A stretch of DNA of 64,000 nt, taken from assembly GCA_963790505.1 (NCBI GenBank), contig CAWBOT010000004.1, positions 930,001 through 994,000 on the forward strand. The letters are read 5' to 3'. Below, one piece after another: positions 34,243 to 42,484 of the stretch. Made by a program: the position numbers and the translations under genes. Below the pieces are notes generated by a model. The model was given only the letters and a program-made list of their open reading frames with translations, had not been told where the DNA came from and did no database searches. Numbering within the stretch: position 1 is the stretch's first letter; each line of letters opens with the position of its first letter. This stretch comes from Acidisarcina sp963790505. Lineage in GTDB: Bacteria; Acidobacteriota; Terriglobia; Terriglobales; Acidobacteriaceae.

Positions 34243-34855
34243 CTACGGAACTTCGGTGAGCGCATCGTTGAAGGCAGTCGCCAAGCTGCTTGAAATGGGC
34301 GCGACCGCCGGCGCAGACGTGTTGAAGTCGCTCTCCGGGAGTGCACCCGGCGCGATCACCGGACTTGTCGACTGGGCTTCGTCGGAGATGAACTCTGGAG
34401 GATGCTGTTCCTGCGACATCCCGCCGCCATGCTGGATGCCTCGCCCGTTGTGCGAGGTTGTGAGCTATGGCAAACCGGGCAACACCGCGAGCGTCACCTT
34501 CGAGATTACCAACGAGTCCATGGCCACGCGGACCTTTTCCGTCGTTACGACCACTCCGCTGCCGGGGCTGACGATCAGCTCGACCACCTTGACGCTGATG
34601 GCGATGGAGCGGGGCACGATCGAAGTCAGCTACGTGATTCCGACCACTCTAAAGGCCGGATCCGGTACCGAGATTCTCCTTTGGATTCGCGGCTGCAAGC
34701 TGCATTTCCTGCGCTGGACGATCAAGCTTGGTCTCGTCTCCGCGGATACGGACTACGAAGTCTGTGTCAAAGACGGGCCCGAGTATCTGCATCACTGGTA
34801 CGACCATTTCTATTGCCCGCGTCCGTGTTTGCCAGAGCAGAGAGATCGCGGCTGA
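34232..34855 (+). CDS. Unrecognised Cys-rich protein with amphipathic N terminus and Ig-like domain
   Basis: A 207-residue protein without a signal peptide. Residues 1-55 can form amphipathic helices (SLKAVAKLLEMG, ADVLKSL, ITGLVDWASS). Nine Cys residues follow at 58, 59, 61, 67, 74, 155, 178, 195 and 199, an unusual density for a cytoplasmic protein and compatible with metal binding. Residues about 75-165 have the strand pattern of an Ig-like domain (TASVTFEITNES, LTLMAMERGTIEVSYVI). The ATG at 34232 overlaps the previous gene by 11 bases, and the stop shares one base with the next start. Function is unknown. Confidence 0.62.
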   Translation: MPNNYGTSVSASLKAVAKLLEMGATAGADVLKSLSGSAPGAITGLVDWASSEMNSGGCCSCDIPPPCWMPRPLCEVVSYGKPGNTASVTFEITNESMATRTFSVVTTTPLPGLTISSTTLTLMAMERGTIEVSYVIPTTLKAGSGTEILLWIRGCKLHFLRWTIKLGLVSADTDYEVCVKDGPEYLHHWYDHFYCPRPCLPEQRDRG

Positions 34856-35484
34856 TGGGGTCGGGGTCTTCGCTCAGCAAGGCTCTCAGCCGTGCACTTG
34901 ACGCGAATTTGCGTTATTCGGCTCTGGCCACGAAGCTTGCCGCCTCGGCGCTCGATTCGGCCTTCTCCGCCGCATCCGGGTTGCACCCCGCAACTAGCGC
35001 TCTCGGAAAAGCGGCCACTCGAACCGGCTCGGTCGTACCTTCGGCGCCAAGGGCTGCTGCCATTCTGTTGGAAGGCAAAGCGGGCGACACTGCGGTCGGA
35101 TTCTTCGTGGTGGAGAACTCGCTGGCGCATGAGATATCCACTCCGGTGGAAGTAAGCCCCTTGACTGCACCAGACGGGCGTCAGCTGCAGTCGGCGTTGC
35201 GCTTTCAGCCGGGGACGATCTCTCTGGCGGCCGGCGAGCAGGTCGTCGCCAGAGTGAGTGCGAAGATCGGGCGGCAGCTTGTCGTCGGGGAGCGCTACGA
35301 GGGGGAAATTTCCGTTCCCGGCGTTGCTGGCGCTCTAATTCCTATTGTCCTCCAGCGCAACTCCGATGCCACGAAGGGAAAGGCTGGCCGCAGCGCGTCG
35401 AAAGTGTCGGCGAGGGTAGTTGCGAAGAAAAGGACCACGCCCAAGTCGAAGCCTCAGCCACTGGGCAAACGCAGCACCAGGTAG
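34855..35484 (+). CDS. Unrecognised protein with amphipathic N terminus, Ig-like domain and basic tail
   Basis: A 209-residue protein. Its ATG shares one base with the upstream stop (TGATG). Residues 1-50 are Ala/Ser/Leu-rich and helical (SLSKALSRALDANLRYSALATKL). The central domain (about 60-165) is Ig-like, including GDTAVGFFVVENS, SLAAGEQVVARV and GERYEGEISVPG. Residues about 170-209 are a basic tail rich in Lys, Arg, Ser and Pro, ending KSKPQPLGKRSTR. It resembles the previous gene in plan (helical N terminus plus Ig-like domain) but not closely in sequence. No signal peptide. Function is not recognised. Confidence 0.62.
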   Translation: MGSGSSLSKALSRALDANLRYSALATKLAASALDSAFSAASGLHPATSALGKAATRTGSVVPSAPRAAAILLEGKAGDTAVGFFVVENSLAHEISTPVEVSPLTAPDGRQLQSALRFQPGTISLAAGEQVVARVSAKIGRQLVVGERYEGEISVPGVAGALIPIVLQRNSDATKGKAGRSASKVSARVVAKKRTTPKSKPQPLGKRSTR

Positions 35485-35547
35485 AACAGGTCGTCGAAAA
35501 CTCAATTATTGGTGGGCAACCCCGCCGCACCGTTATATTGGAACACC

Positions 35548-36498
35548 ATGGCCGCGATCGCTGAAACTCCCGCTGAGATTAAAGCGGTATGGGAACTGCC
35601 GCAGAGGATGGGTCTCACCGGAGACCTGAAGCGGCTACATGCCTTTCTCACTGCCTGGGTACAACAGACCGATCCCGAAGTGCGGATGATGATTGAGACA
35701 CAGCTCTCGGGTCGCGCGAAGTATTTTCGCCCCGTGACCATCTTCGCCTGCTATCGGTCGATCGCCGACGAGCCTCCATCAGAAGAGGTGCTCACCGCCG
35801 CCGCCGGTCTCGAGCTGCTTCACAACGTTAGCCTGATCGTCGACGACATCCTCGACCGCTCGCGCTATCGCCGCGGCAAGCTCTCGCTGCACTGCAGGTT
35901 CGGATTTCTGCCCGCACTGATGACCTCCGGCTACATCACATCTGCCACATCGCGGCTGGTCGCGACGGACCCCTACTCCGTCCATCTGCTCGCTGAGCTG
36001 ATGCAGCGCCTGGGCGTCGCCGAGTGCCTGCAGTGGCGGCTACGCCGGCACGCGCTCGGCACCGAAGACTGGCGCATGATCGCCGGCGAAGACACCGGTT
36101 CGATGTTTGAGATCTGCGCCAGGCTTGGCACCCGCGACGACCGGCTGCGGAAGTTTGGCCGGCTGCTGGGCATTCTGTATCACGGTTGCGATGACGTGGC
36201 CGACGTGCGGGGAACGACCGCACTGGGCGGCGGTTCAGCTCGCGACATCGAAGACGCCATTCTCACCCTCCCCGTAGCGGTCGCGGTCCGAGATCCGGCG
36301 ACGGCGCTCCTCTTTCGCAACGCCAGCCCGGAGAACCGCGCCGAGCTCACCACAAAACTCGTCGAGGCTCTGCCTGAAGCCGAGAACTACCTCGATGAAG
36401 TCGCTTCCGAGGCAGAATCCGAAGCACTCGCCAATGCGGAAAATCCGGAGCGGCTGCTGGCGCTGATCCGCGATACCCGCCTGCTGTCGAGAGCCTGA
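35548..36498 (+). CDS. Polyprenyl (trans-isoprenyl diphosphate) synthetase family protein
   Basis: A 316-residue all-helical prenyltransferase. The first Asp-rich motif is DDILD (Asp99, Asp100, Asp103) and the second is DDVAD (Asp215, Asp216, Asp219), both intact. RAKYFRP stands where the diphosphate-binding GKRLRP normally lies. It condenses IPP with an allylic diphosphate; chain length is not predictable here. ATG 35548 gives a normal fold start; GTG 35512 would add 12 residues and neither has a strong ribosome-binding site. It ends one base before the reductase gene, implying coupled translation. Confidence 0.85.
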   Translation: MAAIAETPAEIKAVWELPQRMGLTGDLKRLHAFLTAWVQQTDPEVRMMIETQLSGRAKYFRPVTIFACYRSIADEPPSEEVLTAAAGLELLHNVSLIVDDILDRSRYRRGKLSLHCRFGFLPALMTSGYITSATSRLVATDPYSVHLLAELMQRLGVAECLQWRLRRHALGTEDWRMIAGEDTGSMFEICARLGTRDDRLRKFGRLLGILYHGCDDVADVRGTTALGGGSARDIEDAILTLPVAVAVRDPATALLFRNASPENRAELTTKLVEALPEAENYLDEVASEAESEALANAENPERLLALIRDTRLLSRA

Positions 36499-36499
36499 G

Positions 36500-38047
36500 A
36501 TGGCGCAGAAAAAAGAACCTCAACCCGCGAAACCGAAGGCTGCCGTGAAACCGGCCTCGCGTAGGCGCACCACGAAAGATGTCTGGGACGTCATCGTCGT
36601 TGGCGGCGGTCCTGCAGGAAGCACGCTCGCCTGGAAGCTGGCCTCGCAGGGCGTGAAGACGATCGTGCTCGATGCCGCCAAGTTTCCTCGTGAAAAAGTC
36701 TGCGGCGACTACGTCGAACCGCGTGGGCTGCGGATTCTCGATCAGATGGGCGGCCTCGCGACTCTTGAAGCGACGTCTCCGCTGCCTATTACTTATTCGT
36801 CGACGTACATTGACGGCCAGCGCGAATACATCGGCAGAATCCCCTTCTATGGCGTTCACTCTGATCTGCCGCCTCATGGCTATATCGTTCCTCGGGACAT
36901 CTTCGACAGCCTGCTGCTGGAGATTGCCGGCAAAGCCGGCGCGACGATTCACGAGGAGACCTACGCCTCCGGCTTTACCGCGACCTACGAAGGCGTCGAG
37001 GTCCATGCCCAATCGAAGGGTAGGAAACTCGTCTACCGCGGCCGCACAGTCGTTGGCGCCGACGGCGTCAACTCGGTCATTGCGCGTTCGGCGGGGCTGC
37101 TGGAGAGCGATCCGCGCCATATTGCGCTCTCGCAGCGCGCCTACGCAGATGGCTTCGAAGGCGGCCTGGGCGAAGCCGCCTTCTTTTTCGATGCCGAATT
37201 CTTTCCCGGTTACGGCTGGACGTTTCCGATGAGCCAGGGCCGGGTAAACCTCGGAGTCGGAGTCTTGAAGGAGACCTGCCAGCGTGATGGAATCGCGGTG
37301 CCGCAATTGTTCCAGGACTTCTTTGCCAAACTGAAGACCACTCACCCGAGGTGCCGCAATTTGAAGCTTTGCAAGCCGCCAATCGGCGGCATCGTCAAGA
37401 CGTATGGTGCGGCCGGCCCGAACTACTTCGATCGCGGGCTGCTGATCGGCGATGCGGGATGCTTCGTCGATCCGATGACCGGCGAAGGCATTACTCCGGC
37501 GATGGAGTCGGCCTTGATCGCCGCTCGCGTTCTGGTGAACGCTTTAGAGACGAAACGGGTCGATTCGGAAACGCTCTCGACTTATGAAAGGCAATATCGC
37601 GCTTACTTCGATCCGGCGATGGTCTTCGTAGATTTATGCGCGGCCACGCTGCGCAACCCGCATTATTGGAAGTCGTGGAAGCGCGCGTTGCAGCGAGGCT
37701 GCGCGCTGGCCCAGAAAGACCGTAAGTTTGCCGCTACCGCGGGCGCCTGCTTTGGCGGATTGGAAGTCAGCCCGACGGGCATTCTGGTTGAGATGTGGCG
37801 GAAGACAGCTGAGGGGCTGATGGAGACAGGCTCCAGGAGCATGCTGGATATGATGACCGGCAACTTTGGCACTGCCACCTCCGCGATCAGGGAGAGCGCC
37901 GGCTGGGTCAACGACTCCTTCGCTTCACTCTGCCGCGATCCCTATTGGCACACGCGCTGGGCGATGGATGTGCAGGGTAAGTGGCTCCATGCGCTCTCGA
38001 TCATGAGCAAAGGCAAAACCGACCCAAGGATAAAAGGCTTGATCTAA
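36500..38047 (+). CDS. Geranylgeranyl-reductase-family FAD-dependent oxidoreductase
   Basis: A 515-residue flavoprotein. A basic Lys/Pro/Ala-rich N-terminal extension of about 26 residues precedes the FAD-binding VVGGGPAGS. KVCGDYVEPRG, GADGVNSVIA and LIGDAGCFVDPMTGEGI place it in the geranylgeranyl reductase family, which saturates double bonds of prenyl chains. The C-terminal region after about 400 is longer than in typical members and mostly helical. It starts one base after the polyprenyl synthetase stop. Chain synthesis followed by saturation of the same isoprenoid is the natural reading. The acceptor (free lipid, quinone or phospholipid) is unknown. Confidence 0.88.
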   Translation: MAQKKEPQPAKPKAAVKPASRRRTTKDVWDVIVVGGGPAGSTLAWKLASQGVKTIVLDAAKFPREKVCGDYVEPRGLRILDQMGGLATLEATSPLPITYSSTYIDGQREYIGRIPFYGVHSDLPPHGYIVPRDIFDSLLLEIAGKAGATIHEETYASGFTATYEGVEVHAQSKGRKLVYRGRTVVGADGVNSVIARSAGLLESDPRHIALSQRAYADGFEGGLGEAAFFFDAEFFPGYGWTFPMSQGRVNLGVGVLKETCQRDGIAVPQLFQDFFAKLKTTHPRCRNLKLCKPPIGGIVKTYGAAGPNYFDRGLLIGDAGCFVDPMTGEGITPAMESALIAARVLVNALETKRVDSETLSTYERQYRAYFDPAMVFVDLCAATLRNPHYWKSWKRALQRGCALAQKDRKFAATAGACFGGLEVSPTGILVEMWRKTAEGLMETGSRSMLDMMTGNFGTATSAIRESAGWVNDSFASLCRDPYWHTRWAMDVQGKWLHALSIMSKGKTDPRIKGLI

Positions 38048-38071
38048 AAGGAAGCGGGCCCGGCGCTGCCG

Positions 38072-38416
38072 CTACTCTTTGGCGCGCGCTTTGCGAGTGT
38101 GCTTCGCGGCGGGCTTGGAGATTTTCTCAAGTTCGCCGGCAAAATTCTCTACGGCCACATTTGGCAACGTGATGATCTCTCGCAGGTATTCGCGGCTGAA
38201 GTCGGTAATCTGTCCGATGAAGCCCTCGGGTACCGCGCCGCTTTCACTTACCTTCTCCAACTCGGCGCTGACCTTCTGCGCGTACTTGTCGGCCGATTCG
38301 ACCCAGCCACCCCAGAACTTTAACGCGGAGGTCACTGCGGCCAGCTGTGTGCGTGCCACTTCCACCATGATGGCGGGGAGTTCGTTGGTCGGTGCGGCTG
38401 CGGTTTTTCCTGCCAT
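38072..38416 (-). CDS. Phasin-like helical protein with basic tail
   Basis: A 114-residue protein on the opposite strand, convergent with the reductase gene and 24 bases from it. The ATG at 38416 has GGATGGGG upstream; a TTG at 38437 is an alternative start. The bulk is predicted helical and amphipathic (TSALKFWGGWVESADKYAQKV, given here in parts: ALKFWGGW, SADKYAQKVSAELEKV), resembling phasins, the coat proteins of polyhydroxyalkanoate or lipid granules. The C terminus is basic (AAKHTRKARAKE). No PHA synthase is in the window. Phasin-like is a resemblance in character, not a secure family call. Confidence 0.6.
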   Translation of the reverse strand: MAGKTAAAPTNELPAIMVEVARTQLAAVTSALKFWGGWVESADKYAQKVSAELEKVSESGAVPEGFIGQITDFSREYLREIITLPNVAVENFAGELEKISKPAAKHTRKARAKE

Positions 38417-38565
38417 ATCTGGGCCCCATCCTGTCAAACGAAATCAGATGCCTAGGATACTCCCGCTGGATGAATCGAACAACCGAAGCGGGTTCCCGCT
38501 GGTCGCCGCCAACCCGACCGCTTCGAAGACGAGATACCATCAATGAAATTGCAAGGAGATTCCTC

Positions 38566-39714
38566 GTGCAACGCTTTCTGATCGCTGTCTTCTCGGTCGG
38601 ACTGATGGCCGGCGCAGGGACGGCGCTTTCGCAAGCGCCCCAGACGCCGCCAACACCGGCGCAGCCCGCGCGCCCCACGCCCCCGACCCGCGACCCCCGT
38701 ACGCCGGACTATGTCGCCGCTCGTGAACTGCCCGACGGCGCGAATGCTCCGCCGAATGCTGACGGGAATTTCATCCTTGGCCCCACGCACGACCCCTCAC
38801 CCGAAGCGGCTGTTCGGGAGGGTGTGCCGCAGGGAACGATCGTTGAGTTTACGATGAGCTCGGCGGACAGCAAGTTCTATCCAGGGATCGCGCGCGAGCC
38901 TGGTACCTTTGGCACCGTCGATCCGACGAATCCCGCCAAACTGCTGGTGCCCACGAGCCACGCCGCTCCTTATACGCGACGAGTTACGGTTTACGTGCCC
39001 AAACAGTACGTACCGGGGACCGCTGCACCGTTCATCGTCGGCGCCGACGGCCCCGACCGGCTCCTGTTCACCGTTCTCGACAACCTCATCGCAGAGCGAC
39101 GTGTGCCACCGATGGTTGCCATTTCAATCAGCAATGGCAGCGGTGATGCCCAGGGCAGCGAGCGCGGCTTGGAATATGACACCATGTCGGGCAAGTATGC
39201 GGAGTTTGTCGAGACAGAAGTGCTACCCCTCGTTGAGGCGAAGGCGCACGTCAAGTTGACCGCAGACCCCAATGGCCGGGCGACGATGGGAGGCAGTTCC
39301 GGCGGCTCGTGCGCCCTGATCATGGCGTGGTATCACCCCGAGCTGTATCACCGCGTGCTCACCTATTCCGGAACCTATGTCAACCAGCAGTGGCCCTACA
39401 ATCCTGAGATTCCCCACGGCGCGTGGGAGTTTCATGAGCACCTCATCCCCGGCAATCCGGTGAAGCCGCTGCGTATCTGGATGGAGGTCGGCGACCGGGA
39501 TTTGTTCAATCCGAACGTCATGCGCGACAACATGCACGACTGGGTCGTTGCCAATGAAGAGATGGCCAGGGTGCTCGCCGCCAAGGGATACCACTATCAG
39601 TTCGTCTTTGCGCGTAATGCCGGGCACACCGATCGCGCGGTCAAACAACAAACGCTTGCCGAGGCACTGGAGTATCTCTGGCAGGGATATCCCATTCCGG
39701 CAGCGAAGAATTGA
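38566..39714 (+). CDS. Secreted esterase (Fes/feruloyl-esterase-like alpha/beta hydrolase)
   Basis: A 382-residue exported hydrolase. The GTG at 38566 lies 7 bases after AAGGAG and starts directly at the signal peptide (FLIAVFSVGLMAGAG). A Pro/Thr-rich linker follows. Catalytic elements are Ser245 in GGSSGGS (GxSxG), Asp in VGDRDLF and His in NAGHTD. Such enzymes (esterase-like, related to enterochelin and feruloyl esterases) cleave carboxylic esters in the periplasm or outside. Substrate is unresolved. An upstream ATG-based frame would run through the convergent phasin-like gene and is rejected. Confidence 0.82.
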   Translation: MQRFLIAVFSVGLMAGAGTALSQAPQTPPTPAQPARPTPPTRDPRTPDYVAARELPDGANAPPNADGNFILGPTHDPSPEAAVREGVPQGTIVEFTMSSADSKFYPGIAREPGTFGTVDPTNPAKLLVPTSHAAPYTRRVTVYVPKQYVPGTAAPFIVGADGPDRLLFTVLDNLIAERRVPPMVAISISNGSGDAQGSERGLEYDTMSGKYAEFVETEVLPLVEAKAHVKLTADPNGRATMGGSSGGSCALIMAWYHPELYHRVLTYSGTYVNQQWPYNPEIPHGAWEFHEHLIPGNPVKPLRIWMEVGDRDLFNPNVMRDNMHDWVVANEEMARVLAAKGYHYQFVFARNAGHTDRAVKQQTLAEALEYLWQGYPIPAAKN

Positions 39715-39847
39715 TGGTCGTTCGCGGCCAGAGGGCGATTGTCGCCCATCACGGCCGTGGGCTCAATCGGAAGCAGCCGGCCTGATCGATGCCAGTGGTC
39801 TGACCATTCGGGTATGCTTGAGAGTGCGCACTACGAAAGGGAAGAGC

Positions 39848-41122
39848 ATGAGTCTGTTCTTTGCCGCGGGATCTTCAACCACCGAAATGTCTGCTGCCGA
39901 AGCGAAAGCGGGGTTGTTTGAGGCGCTCGGCAAGCTCGGTGCAAAGAAGCGGGTGCTCGCGGTACCTCCGGATTTCACCCGCTTCCATTCGAAGGCGGGT
40001 GAGCTGACCGAATACGCCTGGAAGTACTATGGCGACGCGCTCACTGACGTTCTACCCGCGCTCGGCACGCACAAGCCGGTCAGCGACCGTGAGCGGGAGT
40101 CGATGTTCGGCGCGACCCCGCAGCATCTCTTCCGGATTCACGACTGGCGCAACGATGTGGTGACCCTCGGCGAGGTTCCGGGCAGCTTCATTCATGAGGT
40201 GAGCGAGGGCAAGCTCGACTATAGCTGGCCCGCACAGGTCAACAAACTCCTCCGCGACGGTGGCCACGATCTTATCTTGTCGATCGGCCAGGTGGTCCCG
40301 CACGAAGTCGTTGGTATGGCCAACGGAAATAAGAACATCTTTATCGGGACCGGCGGTTCGATCGGAATTCACCGCTCGCACTTCCTCGGGGCCGTCTACG
40401 GGATGGAGCGAATGATGGGCAAAGCCGATACGCCCGTCCGTCGCGTGCTGAACTACGCAAGCGAGCACTTTGCCAAAGACTTGCCGGTGGTTTATGTGCA
40501 AACCGTGATCGGCAAGAATGACGACGGCGACCTCGTGCTGCGTGGGTTGTTCATCGGCGACGATGCGGAATGCTTCGAACAGGCCGCCGACCTGAGCCTG
40601 AAGGTCAATTTTCAGATGCTTCATAAGGAGATCAGGAAAGCGGTGGTCTTTCTTGATCCCCGTGAATTCAAGAGCACTTGGCTGGGAAACAAGAGCGTCT
40701 ATCGAACGCGCATGGCCTTGGCCGACAGCGCCGAGCTGATCGTTCTCGCGCCCGGTGTGCATGAGTTTGGCGAGGACGCGGCCATCGATCGATTGATTCG
40801 CCAGTATGGGTATTGCGGCACTCCGGCGACACTCGAGGCGGTGAAGAAGGACCCCGATTTGGCCGCCAATCTAAGCGCAGCTGCTCACCTTATCCATGGC
40901 TCAAGCGAAGGGCGATTCACGATCCGCTATTGCCCCGGCCATCTAAGCCGCGAAGAGATTGAGGGCGTCTATTATGAGTACGGCGATCTCGCTCAAATGA
41001 CCGCGAAGTACGACCCCGCCAAACTCAGGGACGGCTGCAATGTCGTTGACGGCGAAGAAATCTTCTTCATATCGAATCCGGGATTGGGGCTATGGGCCTT
41101 CGAAGGGCGCTTTCAGGAATAG
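39848..41122 (+). CDS. LarA-family nickel-pincer-type 2-hydroxyacid racemase
   Basis: A 424-residue LarA-like (DUF2088) protein. Residues matching the Lactiplantibacillus LarA active site are present: Asp42 and Arg45 in DFTR, His75 in ALGTH, His152 in VPHEVVG and Lys162 in NGNK, with His152 and Lys162 ten residues apart as in LarA, where that lysine holds the nickel pincer cofactor. It would racemise or epimerise an alpha-hydroxyacid. No larB, larC or larE maturation gene lies nearby. AAGGGAAG precedes the ATG. The next gene, uxaE, hints at a sugar-acid substrate rather than lactate. Confidence 0.85.
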   Translation: MSLFFAAGSSTTEMSAAEAKAGLFEALGKLGAKKRVLAVPPDFTRFHSKAGELTEYAWKYYGDALTDVLPALGTHKPVSDRERESMFGATPQHLFRIHDWRNDVVTLGEVPGSFIHEVSEGKLDYSWPAQVNKLLRDGGHDLILSIGQVVPHEVVGMANGNKNIFIGTGGSIGIHRSHFLGAVYGMERMMGKADTPVRRVLNYASEHFAKDLPVVYVQTVIGKNDDGDLVLRGLFIGDDAECFEQAADLSLKVNFQMLHKEIRKAVVFLDPREFKSTWLGNKSVYRTRMALADSAELIVLAPGVHEFGEDAAIDRLIRQYGYCGTPATLEAVKKDPDLAANLSAAAHLIHGSSEGRFTIRYCPGHLSREEIEGVYYEYGDLAQMTAKYDPAKLRDGCNVVDGEEIFFISNPGLGLWAFEGRFQE

Positions 41123-41149
41123 ACGCGTTGCTTGCGCGACACTGCTAAT

Positions 41150-41183
41150 TTTGTTCGCTACAAATCACAATTGTTTGTTCGCT
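41150..41183 (+). repeat. 10-bp direct repeat upstream of uxaE
   Basis: TTTGTTCGCT occurs at 41150-41159 and 41174-41183, 24 bases apart, in the 77-base gap before the uxaE ribosome-binding site. It could be a tandem regulator site; no regulator gene is adjacent. Confidence 0.35.
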
Positions 41184-41199
41184 GGAAGGGTGACGGTAG

Positions 41200-42462
41200 A
41201 TGACTGCGGAACTAAGGCTTCCAAAATTTTCAATCGGTGTTGGCGACCGCTTTGCCCATCAGGCCAAGGCCCAGTTAGCCGCATGCATGCTGGCTGCGGA
41301 TGCGGGCGTAGAAGTGGTGCCGGTCTGGAATAAATCGAACCGGGAACACACGATCATTGGTTCTGAGCCTGGCCAGACGCGTAAAGCGGCGGATGCTGCG
41401 GTCAAAGAGTTAGGCTGGAGCAAACCCTATTTTCTCGACGCCGACCACATCAACCTGAACACCGTCGAACGCTTTCTGGCGCCCTGCGACTTCTTTACCC
41501 TCGATGTCGCCGACCTCATCGGCAAGCCGGCCAGGGCGGACGAGGTTGCCGCGTTCGTTACACGGCATCCGGAATTGGTTGGCACGGTCACGATTCCTCG
41601 CGTTGCCGCTCCCTTTACGACTGACAAGCCCTTTGTCGAAGGTGTCGCGAACAAGTTTCTCGCCGCGGTCCAGCACGCTGGCGAGATATACAGGCTCTTG
41701 CTCGACAAGAAAGGCGCGGGCAAATTCGTGCCTGAGGTGTCGATGGACGAGACCGACTCGCCTCAGACGCCGGTCGAGCTGCTTGTAATCCTCGCGATGA
41801 TCGCCGATGAGAAGATCCCGATTCAGACTGTCGCGCCTAAGTTCACCGGACGCTTCAACAAGGGCGTCGATTATGTTGGAGATCTGACCCAGTTCACCAA
41901 AGAGTTCAATGAAGATCTGGCGGCGATCGCCTTCGCTATCAAGACCTATCGCCTGCCGGAAAATCTCAAGCTGAGTGTTCACTCCGGTTCAGACAAGTTT
42001 TCGATCTACAAAGCGATCCATGATGCGGTGAATAGCTTTGGCGCGGGTGTCCATCTGAAGACCGCGGGTACGACCTGGCTTGAAGAACTAATTGGCCTGG
42101 CGGAATCGGGCGCAGCCGGACTGGGAATCGCAAAAGAGGTCTATGCCGAGGCCTACGCGCATAGCGAGGAGCTGTGCGCCCCGTATGCAACGGTGATCGA
42201 CATCGATCCCGCGCAGCTACCCCCGCCGCAAGATGTCAACGCGTGGAACGGCGAACAATTCACCTCAGCGCTTCGCCACGATCGGGCTAACCCGGCCTAC
42301 AATCCAAGCTTTCGCCAGTTGCTGCATGTTGGGTTCAAAGTCGCGGCCAAAATGGGCGCCCGCTACTTGCAGGCCCTCGAAGCCAACGAGGCGGTCGTCG
42401 CGAAGAACGTGACCGCCAATCTTTTCGAACGCCACATCAAGCCGGTCTTCCTCGGCATCTGA
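41200..42462 (+). CDS. uxaE: Tagaturonate epimerase
   Basis: A 420-residue protein matching the UxaE family that interconverts D-tagaturonate and D-fructuronate, linking galacturonate to the glucuronate/KDG route. Recognised segments include KFSIGVGDRFAHQ, IIGSEPGQTR, FLDADHIN, CDFFTLDVADLIG and KLSVHSGSDKFSIY. AAGGGTG precedes the ATG at 41200. Gap to the LarA-like gene is 77 bases, same strand. No other galacturonate genes (uxaC, uxuA) are in the window, so pathway assignment rests on this family alone. Confidence 0.82.
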   Translation: MTAELRLPKFSIGVGDRFAHQAKAQLAACMLAADAGVEVVPVWNKSNREHTIIGSEPGQTRKAADAAVKELGWSKPYFLDADHINLNTVERFLAPCDFFTLDVADLIGKPARADEVAAFVTRHPELVGTVTIPRVAAPFTTDKPFVEGVANKFLAAVQHAGEIYRLLLDKKGAGKFVPEVSMDETDSPQTPVELLVILAMIADEKIPIQTVAPKFTGRFNKGVDYVGDLTQFTKEFNEDLAAIAFAIKTYRLPENLKLSVHSGSDKFSIYKAIHDAVNSFGAGVHLKTAGTTWLEELIGLAESGAAGLGIAKEVYAEAYAHSEELCAPYATVIDIDPAQLPPPQDVNAWNGEQFTSALRHDRANPAYNPSFRQLLHVGFKVAAKMGARYLQALEANEAVVAKNVTANLFERHIKPVFLGI

Positions 42463-42484
42463 GGGAGACCGCATGACTCGCTGA

